DNA from: Girardinichthys multiradiatus
Taxonomy: Eukaryota > Chordata > Actinopteri > Cyprinodontiformes > Goodeidae
NCBI RefSeq assembly: GCF_021462225.1
Contig: NC_061817.1
Coordinates: 4,214,751-4,278,750, forward strand
DNA: 64,000 bases
Direction of reading: 5' to 3'
A program made the translations under genes and the position numbers. The notes under the pieces were generated by a model. It searched no databases. It was not told where the DNA came from and saw only the letters and a list, made by a program, of their open reading frames with translations. This document shows, piece by piece, positions 12,576 to 22,300 of this stretch (position 1 is the stretch's first letter; every line of letters begins with the position of its first letter).

Positions 12576-13173
12576 TTATACTTGGCTGACACAGTAGTCA
12601 TGTTCTGGTGGTACCTCCTCCAGGGCAGACACCTCAGCTGAAAGCTGGTCCCGCCAGAGAGCAACGCTGACTGCCTCAGTCCAAACCTCACCCTCATCCT
12701 CTTCTACAGCCTCCTCTGGGTCATCCTCTGGTGCCATGACATCCCCAGCTCCAAAGCAGATGTTGTGGAGGATGGCGCATGCTGTTATGACCTGAAAACA
12801 ATTTAAAAGAGGGTGCATATATGTGTATATATTATGTATAATGTATATATAAAATGGATCTAGTTCAAAACTTACGTGAGGTACAAAGGTGTCATGCACC
12901 TCCAGCGCTCGCAGGAAGATGGCCCTGAATCTGGTTTTCATTATTCCAAAAACACGCTCTATAATAGAGCGTGTTTTTGGAATGATGGCTGTTAAAGCGC
13001 TGGGCTCCCACACCTTGTCTTGTCCTCTTGTAGGGAGTGATGAGGGGGAGTGGATATTGGAGGCATGGGTACCCTCCATCAGCAAGGATAAAATACCCTA
13101 GAGGAGGATAAACTGTACAATGGGCTGTAGCTTTTGTTGCTATGGTCCGCCATGGCTTCCCCTGCTTGACCAA
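12576..13173 (-). pseudogene. Harbinger (HARBI1-like) DDE transposase, 3' half, frameshifted
   Basis: The C-terminal half of a PIF/Harbinger nuclease is readable on the minus strand. Upstream, GYFILADGGYPCL matches the second catalytic Asp region, followed by LITPYKRTRQG. Downstream, IIERVFGIMKTRFRAIF and ITACAILHNICFGAGD are family hallmarks. A short intron at 12792-12875 (GTAAGT...TTTCAG) joins exons 12876-13173 and 12576-12791 and restores PHVITACAILHN. The reading frame breaks near 12948 by one extra A in an A-run, at a perfect palindrome. The N-terminal half with the first catalytic Asp is not recognisable, so the copy is dead. In live elements this nuclease cuts and reinserts the element at a 3-bp target. 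Confidence 0.85.
12943..12983. repeat. 41-bp perfect palindrome
   Basis: Arms of 20 bp (12943-12962 and 12964-12983) around a single central A are exact reverse complements; each arm contains CCAAAAACACGC or its complement. It lies in the transposase coding region exactly where the frame is lost. Confidence 0.95.
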
Positions 13174-13420
13174 TCCGCTTCAACCCGCAATGAATGATGG
13201 GAAATGATGGGCCGCGAAGGATACTCACAACCCATCCTTCAAATCGGGCAAAATAAGGACACATTTCTCGGCAGCATTTGCTCGGAATGATTCATGAATT
13301 GGGACAGCCTTCGTCGCCGCGCTGTAACGTAATCGGCCTACAAATACGGCCTTCGAAGGATGCAGCCCCTGAGGCTGACTTCCGGGTCAGCCTCGGCGTT
13401 GGTACATTTCCTTTCCGGTT
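13174..13420. other. unclassified sequence between Harbinger remnant and minisatellite
   Basis: No gene seen. The right part is CpG-rich and contains a small hairpin, AGGCTGAC-TTCCGG-GTCAGCCT, near 13371. It may be the degraded 5' end of the Harbinger element or another repeat. Confidence 0.4.
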
Positions 13421-13665
13421 GATTTTCTGAAATGTAAAAGTGTTTTCTGAAATGTAAATTTGTTTTCTGAAATGTAAGTGTTTTCTGAAATGTAAAAGTG
13501 TTTTCCGAAATGTAAATTTGTTTTCTGAAATGTAAAAGTGTTTTCTGAAATGGAAATTTATTTTCTGAAATGGAAATTTGTTTCGCATATTGTTAAATTG
13601 TTTTCTGAAATGTAAATTTGTTTTCTGAAATGTAAATTTGTTTCGGTACTTGTAAAAGTGTTTTT
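13421..13665. repeat. minisatellite of about 20-bp units
   Basis: Roughly twelve imperfect tandem copies of TTTTCTGAAATGTAAATTTG and its variant TTTTCTGAAATGTAAAAGTG. Some copies are changed (TTTCGCATATTG, TTTCGGTACTTG). A minus-strand frame through it (FRKQIYISEN-type repeats) is an artefact. Confidence 0.9.
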
Positions 13666-14723
13666 CACCCCCCGGCCACCGTATAAATCTGACAAACAGA
13701 CTTATCCCAATCGTTGTGGTTTTTAGTATAACAATGGCCATCAGTGGGTTCTTGATGGACAAACTGTCTACTTTTAAGGCTAGGCTTAAAACTTTCCTTT
13801 TTGATAAAGCTTATAGCTAGAGTGGCTTAGGTTATCCTGAGCTATCTCTGTAGTTATGCTGCTATAGGCTTAGGCTGCTGGAGGACATAATGACCACTTT
13901 CACCCTCTTCGCTACATTCTCACACTACTCTCCAATTTTGCATTATTTGCTGTTATTTCAGCTTTTAACTTTGTTCTCTCTCTTTTCTATTCCTAGAAGC
14001 TACACCTGGCCTGACTGTCTCTACCTGTGACACCTTTCTGGAGAGGGGCATCGTCCAAGCTTCTGCTGGCAACAACTTAATACTCACCCTCTACCGATGA
14101 TCCACATGGCCCTGTCTTTCAGTGTTTAACCCTTTCTCTCTCCTAGACATGGCAATTGACTGAGCTTTTACTGTGACTAATTCTATGTGCTTCTCTTTCT
14201 AACCTTGAAAACTGGCTCAGAGTTTATCTGTTCATTCTTTCTAGGTGAAATGACTAAAGGAGCTACATCCATTAACATTTACTTTTCCTTCCCATAGAAA
14301 GGACTTGTGGATCAGTGCTGCTTTGTTCTCTGAAACCCCCAGTCGGTTGTGGCAGATGGCCGCTCACACTGAGTCTGATTCTGCTCGAGGTTTCTTCCTG
14401 TTAAAAGGGAGTTTTTCCTCTCCACTATCACTACATGCATGCTCAGTATGAGGGATTGCTGCAAAGTCATCGCCAGTGACTGTCCACTGTCTCTACATGC
14501 TCATCTGGGAGGAGGGAATGCTGCAAGTCACTGACTAGATGCAATCTGCTGGGTTTCCTTAGACAGAAATTTTTTTTATCCAATTTGAATAAATAACTCT
14601 GACTGCACTGTTCAAGGGTTAGGATTAATTGGAATGTATGTACCTGACTTTTGTGAAGTGCCTTGAGACGACGTGTTGTGAATTGGCGCTACATAAATAA
14701 ACTGAATTGAATTGAATTGAGTG
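13666..14723 (+). mobile_element. LINE 3' end (L2/Rex-like) with ATTGAATTG tail
   Basis: Near 13757 the plus strand reads as the C-terminal tail of a LINE polyprotein (KLSTFKARLKTFLFDKAYS then stop). This is followed by a long 3' UTR with the fish-LINE strings GGTTTCTTCCTGTTAAAAGG, GAAGTGCCTTGAGACGACG and GGCGCTACATAAATAAACTG, ending in (AATTG)n. Only the 3' end is present, as usual for 5'-truncated LINEs. A related 3' end lies in reverse orientation at 34296-34720. The first ~80 bases (13666-13745) are not clearly assigned. Confidence 0.75.
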
Positions 14724-14989
14724 TAGACAGGCAGATAGTGCCCTTTCCCAGTTAAAAAAGTGACTTCCTGGTCCGAGGGAGCAGGGCTTAGATGATGTCA
14801 GCAAATGACCCCATAGGATCGTCGGGAACCCAAAGGTCATTCTTCATGCCAACTTTGATGTAATTTGGTGGTTTTTTGGAAGGTTATTGTGTTTTTTAAC
14901 ATTTGAAGTGAACGGCAAGTTCGTGCCCCAGCCACGCCCCCTAAACGTGCTCAAAAACTCACAAACTTTTAATCCCCCATACAGGTCCT

Positions 14990-16592
14990 TCTCAAAATAT
15001 TAGCATATTGTGATAAAGTTCATTATTTTCCATAATGTCATGATGAAAATTTAACATTCATATATTTTATATTCATTGCACACTAACTGAAATATTTCAG
15101 GTCTTTTATTGTCTTAATACGGATGATTTTGGCATACAGCTCATGAAAACCCAAATTCCTATCTCACAAAATTAGCATATTTCATCCGACCAATAAAAGA
15201 AAAGTGTTTTTAATACAAACAACGTCAACCTCCAAATAATCATGTACAGTTATGCACTCAATACTTGGTCGGGAATCCTTTTGCAGAAATGACTGCTTCA
15301 ATGCGGCGTGGCATGGAGGCAATCAGCCTGTGGCACTGCTGAGGTCTTATGGAGGCCCAGGATGCTTCGATAGCGGCCTTTAGCTCATCCAGAGTGTTGG
15401 GTCTTGAGTCTCTCAACGTTCTCTTCACAATATCCCACAGATTCTCTATGGGGTTCAGGTCAGGAGAGTTGGCAGGCCAATTGAGCACAGTGATACCATG
15501 GTCAGTAAACCATTTACCAGTGGTTTTGGCACTGTGAGCAGGTGCCAGGTCGTGCTGAAAAATGAAATCTTCATCTCCATAAAGCTTTTCAGCAGATGGA
15601 AGCATGAAGTGCTCCAAAATCTCCTGATAGCTAGCTGCATTGACCCTGCCCTTGATAAAACACAGTGGACCAACACCAGCAGCTGACACGGCACCCCAGA
15701 CCATCACTGACTGTGGGTACTTGACACTGGACTTCTGGCATTTTGGCATTTCCTTCTCCCCAGTCTTCCTCCAGACTCTGGCACCTTGATTTCCGAATGA
15801 CATGCAGAATTTGCTTTCATCCGAAAAAAGTACTTTGGACCACTGAGCAACAGTCCAGTGCTGCTTCTCTGTAGCCCAGGTCAGGCGCTTCTGCTGCTGT
15901 TTCTGTTTCAAAAGTGGCTTGACCTGGGGAATGCGGCACCTGTAGCCCATTTCCTGCACACGCCTGTGCACGATGGCTCTGGATGTTTCTACTCCAGACT
16001 CAGTCCACTGCTTCCGCAGGTCCCCCAAGGTCCGGAATCGGCCCTTCTCCACAATCTTCCTCAGGGTCCGGTCACCTCTTCTCGTTGTGCAGCGTTTTCT
16101 GCCACACTTTTTCCTTCCCACAGACTTCCCACTGAGGTGCCTTGATACAGCACTCTGGGAACAGCCTATTCGTTCAGAAATTTCTTTCTGTGTCTTACCC
16201 TCTTGCTTGAGGGTGTCAATAGTGTCCTTCTGGACAACAATCAGGTCGGCAGTCTTACCCATGATTGGGGTTTTGAGTGATAAACCAGGCTGTGAGTTTT
16301 AAAGGCCTCAGGAATCTTTTGCAGGTGTTTAGAGTTAACTCGTTGATTCAGATGATTAGGTTCATAGCTCGTTTAGAGACCCTTTTAATGATATGCTAAT
16401 TTTGTGAGATAGGAATTTTGGATTTTCATGAGCTGTATGCCAAAATCATCCGTATTAAGACAATAAAAGACCTGAAATATTTCAGTTAGTGTGCAATTAA
16501 TCTAAAATATATGAATGTTAAATTTTCATCATGACATTATGGAAAATAATGAACTTTATCACAATATGCTAATATTTTGAGAAGGACCTGTA
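14990..16592 (-). mobile_element. Tc1-like transposon copy A, complete
   Basis: The element is flanked by TA, begins TACAGGTCCTTCTCAAAATA and ends with the inverse. Terminal inverted repeats are about 200 bp long and repeat TTAGCATAT-type motifs at their inner ends. The right TIR has a few substitutions. It encodes one intact transposase. It is inserted in unclassified repeat copy 1. Confidence 0.97.
15258..16262 (-). CDS. Tc1-type DD34E transposase, intact, 334 aa
   Basis: The enzyme cuts the element out and integrates it at TA dinucleotides, acting in the nucleus. Residues about 1-110 hold two helix-turn-helix (paired-like) motifs, with [20 protein letters not shown] in the first and the basic [17 protein letters not shown] linker typical of the nuclear-localising region. 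The catalytic triad is visible: D148 in FSDES, D238 in QHDLAPAH and E273 in DLNPIENLW, with 34 residues between the last two. The frame is uninterrupted and of family length, starting at the first ATG inside the right TIR. Compared with copy B (27090-28094) it has scattered differences (for example IVVQKD against TAVQKA near residue 8 and LLKQKQQQ against LLNQKQRQ near 118). Activity is plausible but unproven. Confidence 0.95.
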   Translation of the reverse strand: MGKTADLIVVQKDTIDTLKQEGKTQKEISERIGCSQSAVSRHLSGKSVGRKKCGRKRCTTRRGDRTLRKIVEKGRFRTLGDLRKQWTESGVETSRAIVHRRVQEMGYRCRIPQVKPLLKQKQQQKRLTWATEKQHWTVAQWSKVLFSDESKFCMSFGNQGARVWRKTGEKEMPKCQKSSVKYPQSVMVWGAVSAAGVGPLCFIKGRVNAASYQEILEHFMLPSAEKLYGDEDFIFQHDLAPAHSAKTTGKWFTDHGITVLNWPANSPDLNPIENLWDIVKRTLRDSRPNTLDELKAAIEASWASIRPQQCHRLIASMPRRIEAVISAKGFPTKY

Positions 16593-17066
16593 CCTTAACT
16601 GCATATTGACCAAATATGAAGCCAATAGGTCAAAATCCCTAGGAGTTCGATAAGTTGGAGGTGAGTAAAAGTGAAAAACTGCCAAAAATTACCCTTTGAT
16701 CCAAAATGGCCAACTTTCTGTGCATTTTAGGGCATACCTCCAAAATACCTTTTTTCTTGGTTTTAAGGAGTTTTACCAGTGTGCCAAAGTTCAGATCTCT
16801 ACGACTTATGGTTTGGCCTATCTCACGTCTGGGGGGCGGGCTAAAAGGTTTGGCCACGCCCACTGATGATGACATTAAAGAACAAAAATTTTCTTTGCGG
16901 GACAATATTGAGTAAAGTTGTGTGCATTTTGGGGCATGGCAAATCCCCCAAATTGTACCACAAACACGGCATGGAAGAATAATAATAAGAAATCAAGTAA
17001 TTACAATAGGCCCTTGCAGTGCTTGCTGCTCGGGCCTAATAATAAACATTCGAATTACAATAGACC

Positions 17067-17290
17067 AGGGATGTCAAACTCCAGTCCTCGAAGGCCGGTG
17101 TCCTCAAACCTTTAGATGTATACCTGGTCCAACACACCTGAATCTATGGCCGAATTACCTCCTCAGTATGCAGTCAAGTTCTCCAGAATCCTGCTAATTA
17201 CCTAATTTTTAGATTCAGGTGTGTTGAAGCAGGGGCCCATCTAAAGGTTGCAGGGCACTGGCCCTCGAGGACTGGAGTATGACATCTGTG
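17067..17290. mobile_element. 224-bp hAT-like MITE with 9-bp target duplication
   Basis: The terminal inverted repeats start AGGGATGTCAAACTCCAGTC on the left; the right end reads GGACTGGAGTATGACATCTG. CAATAGACC flanks both sides (17058-17066 and 17291-17299). A duplication of 8-9 bp and these ends fit a nonautonomous hAT element common in fish. It sits in the end of unclassified repeat copy 1. Confidence 0.85.
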
Positions 17291-17379
17291 CAATAGACCT
17301 TCGCAGCGCTGCGCAGGCCTAGTAATGAAAAAACTGCGTAAAAACAATAGAGCTCCTTGCTCTACTTCCCCATTAGATC

Positions 17380-18250
17380 CCATGACCTATTCCTGATTCT
17401 CATAAAATCTACAATTACCTCTTTTGCTTTGTTCACATTTAAGGAAGGATGGTTGTTTGCACATCAAGCCTCAAAGCAGTCCAACATCTCTCCATATTCA
17501 GCTTCTTATCCATCTCTGATTCACCCAATGAATACATAGAAATATGAGTAACTCTGCAGATGAAAGGACTCTGACTTGTACTGCAAGGTGTACAGATTGT
17601 TGCTCCTGACGACTTGGTTAAACACACAACTTTTCAGCTCCACTAAGTGTGGTCTGTTAATAAGGTGATTGATTGTTGAGGCCTACTATTGTTTCTGACA
17701 ATGCCAAACAGGCAGAATGGTGTTAAATGCACTGAAGAAATCAAACATCATGATCCTTCCAGTGCTGCCTGTCAACGGATGTGGAATGTCAGTGTGGATG
17801 TGGGCAGGAGAGAAGGTCAAGATTATTCCTGAACTGAAGAATGTGTTCATCTCATTGGCTATTTCCAAAATTCCATCTATCAGATCCTTCTTCTGGTTGA
17901 AGCCTTTAATAATCTTCATCCCTGATATTGTTCTACTGGAGTTTGCTCTTCAGCTTTTACCTGTACACCACCTTGCAGTCTCTAATCTTAAATCCATGCA
18001 CCTTTTAGTACTCAATAATTCCTTGTCCTTTCCCTAAAGACTGTTTTTTTCTTGTTTCTCAGTTCCTTCAGGTCACTGGTGATCCAGGGTTTGTTATTGT
18101 GGACGTATCTCACTATGCAGCTGCGGATGGTCTTGTACATTCATAAGTTTTTTATAATGATTCTCACAGTCATAGATCTCCTTTCCATGTGGCTGGCACA
18201 GTACATCAAAGTCTGTAGCCTTAAAACAACCCTGCAGAACTTCTTCTAAC
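17380..18250 (-). pseudogene. degraded L2-like LINE fragment, internally deleted
   Basis: The minus strand has pieces similar to the larger LINE at 46020-49230: IKGFNQKKDLIDGILEIANE matches its linker and RIMMFDFFSAFNTI its reverse-transcriptase motif A. The first piece is joined almost directly to the second, so several hundred bases of the reverse transcriptase are missing. Many stops and frameshifts. It lies just beyond the 3' end of the host gene. Confidence 0.75.
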
Positions 18251-19206
18251 CATATACTTACAATTCTGGAATCCCCTTCACAAGTACTTGCTTTGTGAGA
18301 AAAAAAAAAAATGTCAGATGCACAACCATCTCTGCTTAGAATTTATTAGCACTAGGGCACATTTACCAAAGCCATTAAGGTTCAGTTTGAAAATGGTATA
18401 CTATAGATCATGTTTTAGCCCTTTCACATTGAATAATGTTTCAAATATGACCAAAAAATAAAAACAACCTTAATTATGGGATTGTTTATTTTGGAAGAAA
18501 AACAGAAACTAAAAAAACATAAAAAATAAGGATTTTCCAGTTTGTTTGCAAAGTTTTTACTTTGTAAAAGCTGCATCAGCTAAGAGTAAATGTACTGCTT
18601 AAATTTCTAGTCATTCAGATCATTCAAGCAAAAGAAAAGGCTGGATTATAGAACATGCATACCCAAAATACCAAGAAAAGATCATAATGCCATGACCAAA
18701 TAAAATCAAACGTAATGTATGTAAGCCTTATTTTGGGTTTGTAGGACACATTGAGGAAAAAAAACCGGCACAACACAATCCTCTGGAGTATGACTACCCC
18801 TGTTGTAGACATGTTAAAGCTGACAATACAATGTTTTCTCTGTCATTTTAGTAAGGCACATACATATAGACAAAGGTTTAGTGAAATAAAAATAGTCCTT
18901 CAGTGACTATTTATACACAAAATAATTTGTTTAATTGATTACATTATTCCATCTTGCCTTTAAGTTACATATTGAATCAAGATAAATTCATGTTTCTATG
19001 AACACTGATGCTACTCTTATGCTAAAAGTAACAGAGGGAGCACACACACACCAAGTCTTAATTGTCCAGTTGAGTTACAGCAGTACTGATTCAATAGAAG
19101 TATTTGTTGTTAACAGAAAGTAAAGAATACCATTTGTCTTCATGTTACTTGATGTATCTAGCCGGATTTATTTATTGCCCCATGGAAGTAGGCCAGCTTT
19201 AGTATT
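18251..19206 (-). other. 3' flank / UTR of the osbpl7-like gene
   Basis: AT-rich with no second gene. On the minus strand, AATAAATAAA lies only about 35 bases after the stop codon (near 19165-19175), an early candidate poly(A) signal. Where the transcript really ends cannot be told. Confidence 0.5.
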
Positions 19207-19315
19207 CTACCACAAATGTAGATTTTCAGTCTTCGAAAAGCCTGGATCCTGGCGAATCTTCCAGTACGTTCCATTGTAAATCCACACATCTCTGCCAGCC
19301 TCATCAAGTACATTT
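19207..19315 (-). CDS. osbpl7-like exon 22, C-terminus (residues 867-902)
   Basis: [20 protein letters not shown] then [13 protein letters not shown] and TAG. Ending in LW is typical of the group. Confidence 0.97.
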
Positions 19316-22300
19316 CTGTAAAAAGATAACACAAACTATCAAGAAATTGCAATAATCAGTACCATAAAAGAGTAAATAATGTATTCTAATAACAGACATT
19401 GAAATGTGGAAGAAAGGTTTTCTCTGATCAGAACAAAATTTAATTTGGTAAGTTCTAATGTCATTCTAATTACTATGGGTGCCAATGATGCCCACTGAAG
19501 ATGTTTTCTACCCAAACAGCACCATTAGAGGATATGTGCCTAATACATGTATCTGTGGTATAGGCCAAACAGTGCCAAGGTCTACACTTTAATGTTTTGC
19601 AATATGAAGCTGTGCCTAAAATCAGGTTACAACTTACTAACTGATATATGAATACTTACACCCTTTTTCCCCCTACCATCCCAATATTTCTAACCATGTT
19701 CAAACTATTGTATGTACAGCTTAGGCCTGAATTCATATGTTTAAATGTATTTATTTTTTCTCAGTCTTAAGAATCTCTTTAGTTTTGGCTTGCAATGGTA
19801 CATTTATCAATTAGACTAGACGTGATGAAGGATTATAAATTGTAATTTGTTTCACCTAAAGAACCTAGGGATGTGCTCCTCTCCTCTTTTGGCCATTTCC
19901 TTCCTCCTTTCCCTTTGCTTTTCCTCCACCTTGTCCTTCTTTTTATCTGCCTCTGCCACTTTTCCCTCCTCCAGGAGCCTGTACAACAATAAGTGGAATA
20001 AGGGATGTTGGGAAGTTTGAAAACAAATGTACCATTACATAAAATCAAATACAAAACTCACACATTACCTCTGATCTGGCCTGAAGCGAGTGTCCGTAGG
20101 GGGGAGGACGTCTTTTAACTCTGCATTTAATTCATTTAGTTCTCTGGCATAACGCGAGAAACCATAATACCGAATGTGGTCATCAGGCTGTACATCTGGA
20201 CAAAATCACACCAAAATTCAGACTAAGGAAATTAGGCAATTTAGCCATTAGCTAAAATTTCTGTAGCTGAATCTTTCTGATTCTTAAAGAAAAAAAGGTT
20301 AGAATTAGCAGAAAAAAATTATCAGGCAGCTTGTATGTTAAGGTATACGTTGTCTAAATTCACTGTTCAAAATAATTTAAGAAACACTTTTTAAATCAGG
20401 GACAGGTAAACATCTGGAATTTTGATAAACTCTGAGACCAGGTGGAGGCCGCAGACACTTTTTTGACTCCTATTTGACTGCCTTTCAGTAGTTTTGCTGG
20501 AAAGCAGTCATGCTACCATTAGTGTCACTACTGGTAGCATGAGACAATACGTAGACCCTACAGAGGTTGTACAGGCAGTCCAACTCCACCAGGATGGTAC
20601 ATCAATTGGGCCATTGCCCAAAAGTTTGCAGTGTCTCCCAGCAAAGTCTTAAGAGCATGGAGAAGATTCCAGGAGACAGGAAGTTAATTTAGGAAAGGAG
20701 GACATGGCCGTCAGCTGGACGGCATCTTCTCCATTGTGCAAGGAGGAACAGCAGGAGTACTGCCAGAGCCCTACAAGTTGAACTGGGTTCCTCTTAGTGC
20801 AAGAGAATGCTCGACCTCATTTGTTAAGAATATGCCAGCAGTTCCTGGAGGATGAAGGAATTGATACCATTAATTGGCCTCCACACTCCCCTGACCACAA
20901 TCCAATAGAACATCTCTGGGACGTCACATGTAGGTCCATCAGACACCACCAGATCGCACAACCAGCTGTCCAGGAGCTCAGTGATGCACTGGTTAGGATC
21001 AGAAGAGATATCCCAGGATATCATCTGTCATCTCATAAGGAGCATGACCCAAAGTTTTTGTGCAACTAAATACCCTTTTGAGTTGCTGCAATGGCATTTC
21101 GCCAAACTGGATCAGCCTGCCACATTAGTTTTTCAGTTTAAATTCTGTGGGTTGATCATTTTTATTTTTATTAAATGATGCTGCATCTGTTTCTCCTTAA
21201 CATATTACCCATTCCAAATCAGTATGGATACTAGCATGATTTGTTTTTCCAATTGAGATCTGATGTGTTTTCAGAGTGTTCCTTAAATTTTTTGAGCAGT
21301 GTATTTCTGTACAGCTGTACAGTAGTTGCACCCAATGTTTAGGATTTAAACTGAATGCAAACACTTGGTCCTCACTGGGCTTCCAGATGCATGTTGGTGT
21401 GGCCATAGTGTCACAGAAGACACCTTCATGCCAGAATCCTCCAAAACGATGAACCACCTCTCCAGCTCGGTCCAACACAACACCCTGTATCTCGTTCTTA
21501 TTGTTCTCTGAGCTCCAATAGCGAGACTAAAAGAAAAAGAGGGGGACAAAATCTGATACGTCAAGGCTGCAGTCAGTTACAGGAAACCGATCAATTAGGA
21601 AATGAGCATGCATGTTCATATCTTGCCTTGACAAAGGTCATCTTGCAGGTACACACATCACTCTTTGTATTTCTGATGACCACCTCACCATAATGCTCCA
21701 ACCAGCGTTGTTGGCTCAATACATTGTTGATGCAGGTCACTGCTTTATTCCATTCATAGTGATCACCATACCTACATAGATGCATTTAATTTGATTATTG
21801 ATTTTCCTCTCAAATGTATTTGTTTTGATGCTCATTGCCCTTATGATATGATGTTAGATCAGTAGGCAAGAGAAAATTGAAAATTAAATGCCGTTCACAC
21901 AAAACATTACAGAAAACAGGCACATGCAGGATACCCATCAGCGCAAACATCACATTTACTTGAATAAGTGACAACAAAAAACACGTTTAGGTCCAAATTT
22001 CTAGCAAATTTAGGAAAACTATATCTTCCTACTTTTATTTGTTTTTCATTCAACAGGACAGAGGAATTTCAAAATGACATTTAAAACCAAAGATGAGCAA
22101 AATGCTAATTTCTAAGCATGGTTACATGCCAATTTATGCAAAGGCCTGCTCTACTGTTTTCGATTTTGCCAATTTTGATATTGTATGCATGTATGACAAA
22201 TTACAGCTTGATCATCATAAACTAGTTAATATTTCATAATTTCTTTTTTGGTTTCAAACTCCAGGTAGCACAAAGAAAGCTACATTTCCAGAAATTGCCT

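Larger units (their letters stand above)
14724..17325. mobile_element. unclassified interspersed repeat (copy 1), split by two later insertions
   Basis: The pieces 14724-14989, 16593-17066 and 17291-17325 belong to one repeat. The same strings occur in copy 2 at 29139-30062: GGTGAGTAAAAGTGAAAAAC, CCAAAGTTCAGATCTCTAC, TTTGGCCACGCCCACTGA (ACACCCA in copy 2) and the right end ACAATAG-CCCTTGCAG-GCTCGGGCC. A Tc1 element with flanking TA and a 224-bp MITE with a 9-bp duplication interrupt copy 1. No protein is encoded. I do not recognise the family. Confidence 0.65.

Noticed and set aside
13292..13762. Minus-strand frame rich in Phe, Lys and Asn repeats
   Set aside because: It is the translation of the 20-bp minisatellite.
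15349..16302. Plus-strand frames across Tc1 copies (repeated identically at 27181-28134, 28519-28848 and on the opposite strand of copy D)
   Set aside because: They are antisense shadows of the transposase and recur only because the element is repeated.
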